Of a stretch of 7,862 bases of DNA, positions 1 to 7,265 are shown in pieces. Both the position numbers and the translations under genes were made by a program. The notes beneath the pieces are model-generated. The model was given only the letters and a program-made list of their open reading frames with translations. It did no database searches and was not told the DNA's origin. This DNA comes from Acidobacteriota bacterium (lineage in GTDB: Bacteria > Acidobacteriota > Terriglobia > Versatilivoradales > Versatilivoraceae). Each line of letters begins with the position of its first letter. Position 1 is the first letter of the stretch. The stretch lies in the NCBI GenBank assembly GCA_026706225.1, contig JAPOZE010000220.1, positions 1 through 7,862 of the forward strand, written 5' to 3'.

Positions 1-2202
1 GATGGCTATGGTCGACGGGTCCGGCGACAGCGTGGCGGTCCCGGCCCCTGGACGACCGGTATACGAGGTATCGAGGGTCAGCCCCCAGGGCCTGCTCAAC
101 CCGGAGGTGATGAGGTCCTCGACGTTGGAGCCGTCGAGGTTGGCGCGCTGGATCTTGTTGGTTACGATGTCGGTCCAGTACATCCAGCCCCTGACCAGAT
201 CCAGCGCCAGCCCGTGTGGTGCGTCCACCCCGGAGACGACGAGGTCCTCGACGTTGGAGCCGTCGAGGTTGGCGCGCTGAATCTTGTGGGTTCCCGCGTC
301 GGTCCAGTACATCTTCCCCACAGCTGAATCCAGGGCCAGCCCTCTGGGAACCCCCAGTCCGGTGACCAGGTTCTCCATGCCTGAGCCATCGAGATTGGCG
401 CGCTGGATTCTGGCCGCGCCATTGTCCGTCCAGTACATCTTTCCTGCAGCCAGATCCAGGGCGAGGCCATGGGGAGCGACAAGCCCGGTAGTGACGAGGT
501 CTTCAATGTCGGAGCCGTCGAGGTTGGCGCGCTGGATCTTGTCCGTGGTCCAGTCGGTCCAGTACATCTTTCCCCCGGGGACGTCCAGGGCCAGCCAGTT
601 AATCGATCCTACTTCGGCGGAGATGAGACGTTGGGTGTTGGTGCCGTCGAGGTCGGCGCGGTTGATCCTGCCGGCCCCTACGTCCGTCCAGTACATCTTG
701 CCTCCCTCCAGGTCCAGGGCGAACCCGGCGGCATAGGCCCCCGTGGGGACCAGATCCTGTATGTCGGACCCGTCGACGTCTGCGCGGCGAACGGTTCTGA
801 CATCGTGGCCGGTCCAGTACATCCTCGCTGCTCCTCCTACCGGGAAGGCATAGGTCCGGAGGAGTGCTCCGTCGGACGTCCGCCGCAGCTCCACCGTGCC
901 CGTTCCCTCCCCGCATGCGGCCAGGTAGACGAACTGTCCGTTGTTGCGGGGGAACCTGTCGGCCTCTTCGGGGGGGCAATGGGTCGGGAGACCGCGGAGG
1001 ACGGTTATTTCCAGGTTCCGTTCCGAACCGGGGGGATTGACAACTATTTCAACCCGTTCGGAGGAGAGAACCGAAAATCGATGCCAGGCGCCGTCAGGCC
1101 GGAACGAAACCGTGGCAGGGTCCGGAGAAAGGGATGCAACGGTTTCTACCGGCTCTCCTATCCCCGGTGGAAGGGAGGGGTCCAGGGGGTCGACGAGGTA
1201 GGCGAGAACCGACAGGGCGTCCGAGACATCGACCACGCCGTCGCGGTTGACGTCGCCGAGGGCCAGATTGGCTTCGCTCGGTACCGGGACCGACAGCTGA
1301 TCGGAGTCGAGGGTGTAAACCATCAACAGCAGGACATCCACGACGTCGACCAGGCCGTTGTTGTCCACATCCCCCAACAGTCCCTCGGCCACCACCTTCC
1401 CGCGTGAGGCGCCTTCCTCTTCGACGACGAGGTCCACAGGTCCTCCGCCCCCCTCGGGCCGAAACGCAGGGTCCACAAATGGGACTAGACCCGGGCCCGA
1501 CACAGTCAATCCAAGCACCGGGGTACCGGTTTCCATGACCGCTTCTCCCCCTGCGGGCAGAGCTCCATGGTCCGATGAGAGAGGGTGGAGTCCGGCCTGC
1601 CCGTCGATCAGCACCATGCGCCCGGTCAAGTTCATGCCCCCACCCAGCAGCCGGTAGAGATAGAGTCCGGCCCCTGCCGGGCGTCCTGCGGAATCCGTTG
1701 CGTCCCAACGGACCGAGTGGAAGCCTGCGGGAAGCTCTCCGTCCACCAGCGTAGCCACCCGCTGGCCCAGCAGATTGTACACATCGAGCCGGACACGAGA
1801 GGAAACCGGGAGGTGGAAGGGGATGGTGGTGGAAGGATTGAACGGATTGGGGTAGTTCTGCCCGAGGTGAAACTGCCTGGGCAGGGAGGGCGCCGGTATC
1901 GTGGAGGAAAGCGAAAACCAGCCGCTTTCATCCGTTGCCGCCTCTGCCACCCGGTGCAGGCCGTCCAGGTCGAAGAGCCTCACCCGCGCCCCGGCGACGG
2001 GCTGGCCCGACGGAAGCCTGACCCGACCCTGAAGCAGCGGGTCGTCCCCGGCCGCTTCCCCGGACACCAGGCGCGCCCGGCCCTCGAGCGGCGGAACCGG
2101 CCCGAAATGCAGGCCCGTTACCAACCCGATGACAATCAGGGCGCCGGTAGCTGGTTTCAGCCCCCGGCGATGACCTTCCACCCGGATCCGCCGCTTTGTC
2201 AT
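1..2202 (-). CDS. Secreted modular protein with FlgD-like sorting module, dockerin and six-blade YWTD propeller (3' end beyond window)
   Basis: The frame is open for 734 codons from ATG at 2202 to the left edge, with no stop, so the C-terminus is missing. Residues 1-40 look like a signal peptide: a basic start (MTKRR...) then a hydrophobic stretch around 18-33. Residues 55-95 resemble a carboxypeptidase-regulatory-like fold (GRVRLPSGQPVAGARV). Residues 115-200 match a FlgD-Ig/type IX sorting-like module, with QNYPNPFNP at 115-123 and a GLYLYRL strand. A type I dockerin follows, with calcium loops at 278-289 (D, D, N, G, D, D) and 317-328 (D, N, D, G, D, D). Residues 355-455 form a linker domain starting SLSPDP, with Cys in THCPP and in AACGEG that could pair. 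Six YWTD repeats follow, with their Met at 461, 503, 546, 589, 631 and 674, a full LDLR-type propeller; the first reads YWTG. A second SLSPDP-type domain starts at 725. The likely role is extracellular binding or adhesion. No catalytic domain is visible. The ATG has no strong Shine-Dalgarno sequence; it was chosen for the signal peptide that follows it. Confidence 0.9.
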   Translation of the reverse strand, partial: MTKRRIRVEGHRRGLKPATGALIVIGLVTGLHFGPVPPLEGRARLVSGEAAGDDPLLQGRVRLPSGQPVAGARVRLFDLDGLHRVAEAATDESGWFSLSSTIPAPSLPRQFHLGQNYPNPFNPSTTIPFHLPVSSRVRLDVYNLLGQRVATLVDGELPAGFHSVRWDATDSAGRPAGAGLYLYRLLGGGMNLTGRMVLIDGQAGLHPLSSDHGALPAGGEAVMETGTPVLGLTVSGPGLVPFVDPAFRPEGGGGPVDLVVEEEGASRGKVVAEGLLGDVDNNGLVDVVDVLLLMVYTLDSDQLSVPVPSEANLALGDVNRDGVVDVSDALSVLAYLVDPLDPSLPPGIGEPVETVASLSPDPATVSFRPDGAWHRFSVLSSERVEIVVNPPGSERNLEITVLRGLPTHCPPEEADRFPRNNGQFVYLAACGEGTGTVELRRTSDGALLRTYAFPVGGAARMYWTGHDVRTVRRADVDGSDIQDLVPTGAYAAGFALDLEGGKMYWTDVGAGRINRADLDGTNTQRLISAEVGSINWLALDVPGGKMYWTDWTTDKIQRANLDGSDIEDLVTTGLVAPHGLALDLAAGKMYWTDNGAARIQRANLDGSGMENLVTGLGVPRGLALDSAVGKMYWTDAGTHKIQRANLDGSNVEDLVVSGVDAPHGLALDLVRGWMYWTDIVTNKIQRANLDGSNVEDLITSGLSRPWGLTLDTSYTGRPGAGTATLSPDPSTIAI
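109..822 (-). repeat. Six tandem YWTD (LDL-receptor class B) blade repeats within the coding sequence
   Basis: The MYWT motif recurs at codons starting 822, 696, 567, 438, 312 and 183 on the minus strand, a period of 126-129 bases (42-43 codons). Each unit carries the same pattern: YWTD, then KIQRANLDGS, then a short acidic-hydrophobic turn, then GLALD. YWTD propellers are known to need six blades, and six are present. The first blade is the most divergent (YWTG, VRRADVDGS). The later blades are nearly identical to one another. Confidence 0.92.
112..279 (-). repeat. Exact 39-base direct repeat between the last two propeller blades
   Basis: Positions 112-150 and 241-279 are identical over 39 bases, 129 bases apart, and differ at the bases immediately flanking. 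They encode the RANLDGSNVEDL strand of two blades. A shorter version of the same block lies near 508-540. Identity at the DNA level, including third codon positions, points to recent duplication or gene conversion of blades rather than selection on protein sequence alone. Confidence 0.85.
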
Positions 2203-2203
2203 A

Positions 2204-2311
2204 GGAAGCGATTTCTTCGGCGGCGTCTCCAGCCTTCCGCGCTTGGCGCCCGCCGATTGGCCTACTTGCAGGATGGCAATATGGAGCGTCGCTTCCCAGC
2301 CGCTGGGAAGC
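2204..2311 (-). promoter_or_regulatory. Structured 5' leader of the surface-protein gene with alternative pairings
   Basis: On the minus strand the leader starts with a perfect inverted repeat at 2311-2291, two 10-base arms (GCTTCCCAGC and GCTGGGAAGC) around one central base. Its 3' arm contains GGAAGC, which is also part of GGAAGCGA (2296-2289). That 8-mer is perfectly complementary to TCGCTTCC at 2211-2204, which ends one base before the ATG at 2202. The two pairings cannot coexist. Inside the larger loop, TCGGCGG (2256-2250) can pair with CCGCCGA (2223-2217), and CTCCA (2286-2282) with TGGAG (2231-2227). Those two helices would cross, so they would form a pseudoknot or exclude each other. 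No known riboswitch motif was recognised. Whether this acts as RNA, or the palindrome is only a DNA operator, is unresolved. Confidence 0.4.
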
Positions 2312-2329
2312 TTTGGGACGAGCCGGTGC

Positions 2330-2358
2330 AATCTCCTTTACCTTCTTTGGAGTGTCAA
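2330..2358 (-). promoter_or_regulatory. Candidate sigma-70 promoter for the surface-protein gene
   Basis: The minus strand has a perfect TTGACA at 2358-2353. At 17-base spacing the -10 position holds GAGATT (2335-2330), which matches only three of six consensus bases. Transcription from about 2323 would give a leader of roughly 120 bases that includes the whole structured region. The weak -10 leaves room for an activator or for coincidence. Confidence 0.4.
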
Positions 2359-2383
2359 GAGTCCGCTTTCGTACCCGATTTGG

Positions 2384-2413
2384 TTGATTCGCGCCTGAGT
2401 TGTTTTCGATAAC
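2384..2413 (+). promoter_or_regulatory. Candidate sigma-70 promoter for the GT-C-like gene
   Basis: TTGATT at 2384-2389 and GATAAC at 2408-2413 are separated by 18 bases; four of six -10 bases match. The expected transcription start near 2420 leaves about 20 bases before the GTG at 2439. The in-frame TTG at 2400 falls inside this element, which favours the GTG start. Confidence 0.4.
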
Positions 2414-2438
2414 TAGTCCCCAGACGAAGGGTACCTGT

Positions 2439-5315
2439 GTGATCGCCAAAGACCCGCTGCGTTTCCTGGATGGAGTTATTCGCCCCCCCGACCGGCCGTT
2501 TTTTCTCGACCTTGGGCTGGCGGTCGGAATCTTCTGCGCATGGTTGGCGCTGAGTGGATTCGAGCCCCTCATCGCCGCGGCCGCCGACGAGCTGCGCCTG
2601 GCGGTTACCACAGGGGAATATCGTCTGCAGTTACCCATTGGCCCGGCTGCTGTAGGCATTGCCGGGCTGGTTCTGTCATGGGTGCGCTATCGCTTCCTTT
2701 CTGGCGGGCAACAGCTCCAGGATCGATTGCGAAGCGCTACCCTGCTTGCTGTGGTTCTGCTGGCGTTGCGTCTGGTTTCTCTACTTGATCCGATAGTGTA
2801 TGTCTTCCCTTTCCTGACTCTGCTCTGGTCCCCGCACACTCTGTGGGCAGTGGCGCTTGTCTTTCTGGGTTACGTACATCTGCCGCCTGCAAACGGGCAA
2901 AAAGGAATTTCAACTGGGTATACGGCCGGTTCCCTGCTCGTCTTCTGCCTGCCACTGTACTTCCTCTACACTCTCTACTTCTGCCAGGTCACCATGCTGC
3001 ATGGCGACGAGGGCCAGTACCTGCGCGTTACTCAAAGCCTGCTGCACGACGGCGACATGGACCTGGCCAACAACCTCGATGCAGAACATATCGGCGAATA
3101 CCATGTTTCACATTTCGGGGTAAACAAAGCCCCCGCCTCCCCAGAGGGGAAGGTGCACTCCGTGCATCCCATCGGGCTCTCCGTCGCCCTCGTGCCTGCC
3201 TACTGGTTGGGTTTGGAGCAATGGAAAAACCCGCGCCTTGCTACGGCGCTGTTCATGGCGTTGCTGGCCAGCCTGTGCGTTCCTCTGACCTTTCTTTTCC
3301 TGAGACGACTGGGGGTCGAGTTCTGGGCATCACTATTGGCTACCGGAACCATGGCGGTTACCGCGCCCTTTTTTTTATTCACCAACCAGCTCTATCCCGA
3401 AATCCCGGCCCTGCTGATCGCCCTGGTCGCATTGGTGACTCTCGCTCACTGGCAGATTCCGGGTGGCTCGTATCGATCCTGGGGGAAATGGGAGGTACCG
3501 CTGCTTGGTCTGCTGACCCTGCTGCTGTGCTGCCTCCCCTTCCTCCACCCCCGCCTTGCCCCTTTGGGTCTCCTCTGCGGAGCGGGTGTGCTGCTGCAGG
3601 CCTGGTACAGCCCCCGGAGGTATCCCGCCCTTTCGGTGGTCGGCCTGGTGGTCGTCGTTGGCCTGTACGTTCTCATCTCCTTCCACTACGCATTCAGCGG
3701 CGACTGGATGGGTCCGCTACGTCCAGGGAGCGGAGCTTGGGGGGAAGACGCTCTCGATATCGCCAATTGGAGCATCTCCCTGCCCGGCCATTTTCTCCAT
3801 GTGGACAAAGGAATTCTCAACAGTTCGCCAATTTACTTCTTTGCCCTGTTCGGCCTGGTGGCTCTCGCGCGAATGCGCGACCGGCGCGTGGTCGTCGCGG
3901 TCAGTATCTATTCCGCTACCGCTGTAATCAATGGTCTGCATTCGAATTGGGACTTTGGCTACTGCTTTCCAGCGCGTTTTCTGGTGACCGCGCTGCCTGT
4001 TCTGGTCTTGGGGCTCGCCTGGGGTTTGACGCTCGTGAAGCGCTCGGCGGCGACCACTTTTTTTGCGGCGTTCTCCCTTGCCATCAGCGTCGAAGGAGTG
4101 CTCGATACCCTCCTGCTGCCGGAGGACGGTTACGACGGCAAGAATCTGGAAATCCGTTCCATAAATCACTACTATCCGCTCAATCAGCATTTTTTCCACG
4201 CAGAGCAGGTAGAGATGCCCCTGCTCGACATCGCCTTCTGGGCGTTGTTGCTGGCAGCGCTGTTTTTCCGCGACGGCATGGGCTTTGGGAGGTCAGAACT
4301 GATCCGCTGGGGCTCAATCGCCGCGGCCGCTTTCGCTCCCTTTTTGTGGAACCGGAGCGTCACGGCGGCCGACCGACTGGGTTTGAGCCTGTCGCCCTAT
4401 ATGATCTCTCTTTCAGACACGGAAACCACAGCCGGAATGGGGCCGAGAGAATTCAATTTCCCGATCACCCTCAACCTCGTCGCAGAGTCTGACCAAACGG
4501 AGGGCAGCTTTTACGCCCGGCCTGGGGTGACTTCGGCAGGAATGGTCAGTTTTTCGCGCCCGCCAAAGCCGATTGGCGCGTCCTTAGGTACCTATGAGCT
4601 GACTTTCCCTGGTCTTCGGGTCAAACCGCCTGACGGGCAGGTCTCCGGCCATATTGTCCTCACGCGCGGATATACGATTCCAGCGGTCTCTTACTGGGGT
4701 CACCGCACCAGCTTTCCACTTATCGGGGGCAATGTCGATGAAAACCGAGAAATCCAATTAAAGATCGAAAAAGCTGGAATTGAACGTATCATCTGTGAGT
4801 ATTCGGGACATGGTGAATTGGCACTGGATGGGATCCAAGCCACTTTCACGCCATCAAAGGCCGAACCGAGTGCAGTGGAGATCAAACGGTTCGCACCCGA
4901 GATTCAGGAGGGCCCCCTCCAGATCGGGGTCCGGTTTTCCAATCTCCCCGCAGGCCATTACCGGGTTCATCTCAACCTTGCTGTTTCAGCTGGTTCCGCA
5001 TTCCGCTCCTTTTTCGAGCGCCACCCGGTGCCGTTCCGGACAGCCGTGAGCTCCGGTTCTTACGCTTCGCAGTGGTTCAGTTCAAAATTGGACAAAGGAA
5101 ACTGGGCCACGGTGAAAAGCCCGGACTACCAGCGTCCTATGGAGGAAGGGATGCATCCCCCCTGGTTGCTGTCGGTCCCCATCGTAGGGGATCGCGCCCG
5201 CCAATTGAAATTCGTTCTGAACCAGACCCAGGACATCTTCTGTTTAATGCACTACGATGGCCCCGCAGATCTGGAACTGACCGACATTGTTTTGTACTGG
5301 GAAATTTTCGACTGA
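2439..5315 (+). CDS. Polytopic GT-C-like membrane glycosyltransferase-family protein with large C-terminal domain
   Basis: The 958-residue product has about five hydrophobic segments before residue 185 and more up to about 640, followed by about 320 residues without clear membrane segments. A short loop holds HGDEGQY (Gly189-Asp190-Glu191), then a DGDMDLANN stretch, then VHPIG (His243). This resembles GT-C-fold glycosyltransferases, where an acidic residue in an external loop is catalytic and the sugar donor is a lipid-linked phosphate. Other family-like marks are YPEIPA (319-324), HPR (370-372) and WDFGYCFPAR (504-513), similar to the W-GG-YGPR region of related proteins. The C-terminal part looks beta-rich and is probably external. 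The GTG at 2439 is preferred over TTG at 2400: GAAGGG lies 7-8 bases upstream of the GTG, and the TTG lies in the putative promoter. The gene is divergent from the surface-protein gene. Donor and acceptor are unknown, and glycosyltransferase activity is inferred from fold-level resemblance. Confidence 0.72.
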   Translation: MIAKDPLRFLDGVIRPPDRPFFLDLGLAVGIFCAWLALSGFEPLIAAAADELRLAVTTGEYRLQLPIGPAAVGIAGLVLSWVRYRFLSGGQQLQDRLRSATLLAVVLLALRLVSLLDPIVYVFPFLTLLWSPHTLWAVALVFLGYVHLPPANGQKGISTGYTAGSLLVFCLPLYFLYTLYFCQVTMLHGDEGQYLRVTQSLLHDGDMDLANNLDAEHIGEYHVSHFGVNKAPASPEGKVHSVHPIGLSVALVPAYWLGLEQWKNPRLATALFMALLASLCVPLTFLFLRRLGVEFWASLLATGTMAVTAPFFLFTNQLYPEIPALLIALVALVTLAHWQIPGGSYRSWGKWEVPLLGLLTLLLCCLPFLHPRLAPLGLLCGAGVLLQAWYSPRRYPALSVVGLVVVVGLYVLISFHYAFSGDWMGPLRPGSGAWGEDALDIANWSISLPGHFLHVDKGILNSSPIYFFALFGLVALARMRDRRVVVAVSIYSATAVINGLHSNWDFGYCFPARFLVTALPVLVLGLAWGLTLVKRSAATTFFAAFSLAISVEGVLDTLLLPEDGYDGKNLEIRSINHYYPLNQHFFHAEQVEMPLLDIAFWALLLAALFFRDGMGFGRSELIRWGSIAAAAFAPFLWNRSVTAADRLGLSLSPYMISLSDTETTAGMGPREFNFPITLNLVAESDQTEGSFYARPGVTSAGMVSFSRPPKPIGASLGTYELTFPGLRVKPPDGQVSGHIVLTRGYTIPAVSYWGHRTSFPLIGGNVDENREIQLKIEKAGIERIICEYSGHGELALDGIQATFTPSKAEPSAVEIKRFAPEIQEGPLQIGVRFSNLPAGHYRVHLNLAVSAGSAFRSFFERHPVPFRTAVSSGSYASQWFSSKLDKGNWATVKSPDYQRPMEEGMHPPWLLSVPIVGDRARQLKFVLNQTQDIFCLMHYDGPADLELTDIVLYWEIFD

Positions 5316-5776
5316 CCTTCGAGCGCCGTGGGGAGTCTCCTCAGAAAGACGATCTTGGAGTTGGAGGTGCGGCGGGGAAGCAACAAATACCCGGAGTTGG
5401 ATTGATACCGGGCAAATATGTGACTTGGATTTTCTGGAAGTTCCCTCTCCCTGGTATATAGATTTTCCTGTCCTTGACAGTTAATGACCATACTCGATAT
5501 TTGGGCAAATGCAACATCAAACCGAAGGCCATTGGACGGAGTTCTACAATCACTCACACACGACTCCTATTTCCCTCTTCTTTTTGCCGCATCGGTTGCC
5601 GTGGAGTTGACTGGGCCTCGTCGACACACCGAAAGCCTTCGATTCATAGGGTTCATTTAGATTGCCACGACGATCTTTGATTATGGCAACCGCGACTTTC
5701 CTTAACGTTCACCTAGAATTTCGGGATTAACAAAAACTAAAGATTTGCCCCTTTGGCTTCGGGAGTGTGAAACCAC
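5316..5776. other. Intergenic gap of about 460 bases, no convincing gene
   Basis: This stretch is visibly more AT-rich than its neighbours. No frame in it shows a recognisable domain, a good ribosome site or coding-like codon use. It contains a promoter-like element near 5474-5501 and a weak dyad, TTGCCA at 5662-5667 against TGGCAA at 5684-5689, with a 16-base spacer. No hairpin followed by a T-run was found after the stop codon at 5315, so the terminator of the upstream gene is not identified. Confidence 0.6.
5474..5501 (+). promoter_or_regulatory. Candidate sigma-70 promoter for the CDP-headgroup operon
   Basis: A perfect TTGACA at 5474-5479 is followed after 16 bases by GATATT at 5496-5501, matching four of six -10 bases. 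It would start transcription near 5508, leaving an untranslated leader of about 270 bases before the ATG at 5777. Another promoter closer to the gene cannot be excluded. Confidence 0.45.
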
Positions 5777-6499
5777 ATGGACAGAAAATCTGGGTACACC
5801 CTGGAAGACATCAGGGCCTGCAGGCCCTTGGTAATGGGCCCGGCCGAAGTCTTGTTCAACCGTCGCCTGTCGACGCTGCTGACCGCCCTTCTGGTTCGCA
5901 CCCCCCTGAGTCCGAACCAGGTAACTTTCCTGTCCTTTCTCGTCATCCTTCCGGCGATATACCTGCTTTCCACCGGAGAGCGTACTTCCCTCATCGCTGC
6001 CGGGCTGCTCATCCAGCTTTCATTCACCCTCGATTGCTGCGACGGGGAAATGGCTCGTTTGCGCGGGCACAGTTCCCCTTTCGGAGCCTGGCTGGACGGC
6101 ACGCTGGACCGGATTGCGGAAGTGATGCTCTTCGTTGCGTTGGGACTGGCCCTGGAGCGCCAGACCGGCGATCCGCGCGCCTGGCTTTATACGCTCGTTT
6201 CCTTTTCCGGTCTGGCCATGACGCATATCGTCACTTTGATGACGGTCAACGCATTCGGCAAGGGAAAGCTGGAGGAATCCCGTGGGCTCGGCATTATCGG
6301 CCGGCTGGCCGGGTTGTTGCGGATATCCCCCAGAACAATGCGCAACTTTCTGCGCAGCGGTATCGATGTCTACCTGATGGTTTTCACACTAGGCGCGGTG
6401 TTCAACCAGCTTATGTGGATCGTTTACTATTTCGCCGTGGTTCAGAATCTGTACTGGCTGGGAATACTCCTTCTGGTACTGGCAAGGCGCGGGAGATGA
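5777..6499 (+). CDS. CDP-alcohol phosphatidyltransferase-family membrane enzyme
   Basis: The 240-residue product carries the complete family signature D-x2-D-G-x2-A-R-x8-G-x3-D-x3-D: Asp86, Asp89, Gly90, Ala93, Arg94, Gly103, Asp107 and Asp111. In this family the Asp residues bind metal and the CDP donor. The enzyme moves a phospho-alcohol from CDP-alcohol to a second hydroxyl and releases CMP, within the membrane. The N-terminal NRRLS...TPLSPNQVT pattern (about 28-50) is typical of members related to the di-myo-inositol-phosphate-phosphate synthase half of IPCT/DIPPS proteins. About six hydrophobic segments are present, and the length is normal. GGGAG ends 11 bases before the ATG, a slightly long spacing. 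The next gene begins 4 bases after the stop and encodes a cytidylyltransferase, which very likely supplies the CDP-linked donor. The donor and acceptor alcohols are unknown. The family is certain; a phosphatidyl substrate is not. Confidence 0.93.
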   Translation: MDRKSGYTLEDIRACRPLVMGPAEVLFNRRLSTLLTALLVRTPLSPNQVTFLSFLVILPAIYLLSTGERTSLIAAGLLIQLSFTLDCCDGEMARLRGHSSPFGAWLDGTLDRIAEVMLFVALGLALERQTGDPRAWLYTLVSFSGLAMTHIVTLMTVNAFGKGKLEESRGLGIIGRLAGLLRISPRTMRNFLRSGIDVYLMVFTLGAVFNQLMWIVYYFAVVQNLYWLGILLLVLARRGR

Positions 6500-6503
6500 A
6501 ATC

Positions 6504-7265
6504 GTGAAGGCAGTTATTGTCGGTGCGGGGCGCGGCATTCGCCTGATGCCCGAAACCCGCAGCTATCCCAAATGCATGCTGGATGGGCTTGGCGGCCGCC
6601 GGGTGCTGGACTGGATACTCGACGGCTTCGCCAGAAACGGGATCGAAGACGTTTCCTTCATCGGCGGCTACCACATGGAGAAGATCGTGGCCGCCTATCC
6701 CTCCCTGCGCTATTACACCAACTCCGACTGGGCCGACAACAACATCCTGGAGTCTCTTCTCTGCGCGGCCCCCGAACTGGACGCGGAGTGTATCATCAGC
6801 TATTCCGATATCGTCTTCCAGCCGGAGGTGGTGGAGAAACTGTTGGCCAGTCCCGCCGACAACGCCCTGGTAGTTGACCTCGATTGGCGAAAGCGCTACC
6901 AGAACCGGACCGACCAGGGCGAGGAGGCAGCCGAAAAGGTCCTGGTGGAGCAGGGCCTGATCCGGAGTCTCGGGAAACACATTCCGGGCCCTGGATCACA
7001 TGGTGAGTTCGTAGGCCTGTCACGCCTTTCCGGGGACACCGCCCGGACTCTTCGGCGCGTCTACGAGGAGCTGCGGCCGGACCACTGGGACCGGCCTTTC
7101 CAACAGGCTGCCACCATTCGCCAGGCCTACCTGACCGACATGTTCCAGGAATTGATAGACCGGGGTACCTCTTTCGCTTCCGTGGACATCGAGGGAGGAT
7201 GGGCGGAGCTGGATACTCCCCTGGATCTCTCCAGGGCTCGGAGAGAACTCGGGACCGACAGATGA
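6504..7265 (+). CDS. CTP-type nucleotidyltransferase (LicC/IPCT-like alcohol- or sugar-phosphate cytidylyltransferase)
   Basis: The 253-residue product has the nucleotidyltransferase (GT-A-like) fold markers: GAGRGIRL at 7-14 with [10 protein letters not shown] after it (Lys23), NNILESL at 79-85, a metal-binding type Asp102 in SYSDIVF, and [10 protein letters not shown] at 233-242. The NNI-x-x-SL block and the C-terminal W-x-E-x-DT motif are shared with cytidylyltransferases such as LicC (phosphocholine), inositol-1-phosphate cytidylyltransferases and the enzymes that activate 2-aminoethylphosphonate. The expected reaction is CTP plus a phosphorylated (or phosphonate) alcohol giving the CDP (or CMP) conjugate and pyrophosphate, in the cytoplasm. 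The GTG start at 6504 has GGGAG 8 bases upstream, inside the end of the preceding gene. The stop overlaps the next start by 4 bases (ATGA). The pairing with a CDP-alcohol transferase supports CTP over other nucleotides, but the substrate is not determined. Confidence 0.85.
   Translation: MKAVIVGAGRGIRLMPETRSYPKCMLDGLGGRRVLDWILDGFARNGIEDVSFIGGYHMEKIVAAYPSLRYYTNSDWADNNILESLLCAAPELDAECIISYSDIVFQPEVVEKLLASPADNALVVDLDWRKRYQNRTDQGEEAAEKVLVEQGLIRSLGKHIPGPGSHGEFVGLSRLSGDTARTLRRVYEELRPDHWDRPFQQAATIRQAYLTDMFQELIDRGTSFASVDIEGGWAELDTPLDLSRARRELGTDR

Noticed and set aside
109..822. Regularly spaced repeats that could suggest a CRISPR array
   Set aside because: The period is 126-129 bases, the frame is open throughout, and the repeats encode YWTD propeller blades.
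469..1407. Long open frame on the plus strand (also one at 1585-2412) opposite the surface-protein gene
   Set aside because: It is the antisense of the YWTD/dockerin gene. Its translation shows only repeats mirrored from the blades and no domain, while the minus frame has a continuous, recognisable domain order.
2204..2311. Cyclic-dinucleotide (GEMM-type) riboswitch
   Set aside because: Length and position fit loosely and GGCGCCAAGC is faintly similar to part of the GEMM core. The conserved tetraloop, receptor and other invariant segments are not present.
2291..2311. Rho-independent terminator formed by the perfect inverted repeat
   Set aside because: Neither strand has a T-run after the hairpin, and it lies between divergent starts, where no transcript needs to end.
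2400..2438. TTG at 2400 as the start of the GT-C-like gene
   Set aside because: It lacks a ribosome site and sits within the promoter-like element. GTG at 2439 has GAAGGG at a suitable distance.
1928..2659. Minus-strand frame spanning the divergent regulatory gap
   Set aside because: It overlaps the starts of two well-supported genes, has no recognisable domain and has low-complexity Arg/Gly/Pro composition.
2843..4492. 549-codon plus-strand frame inside the GT-C-like gene
   Set aside because: The translation is rich in Arg, Pro and Ala with no domain, as expected for a shadow frame in GC-rich DNA. The overlapping frame has coherent membrane segments and family motifs.
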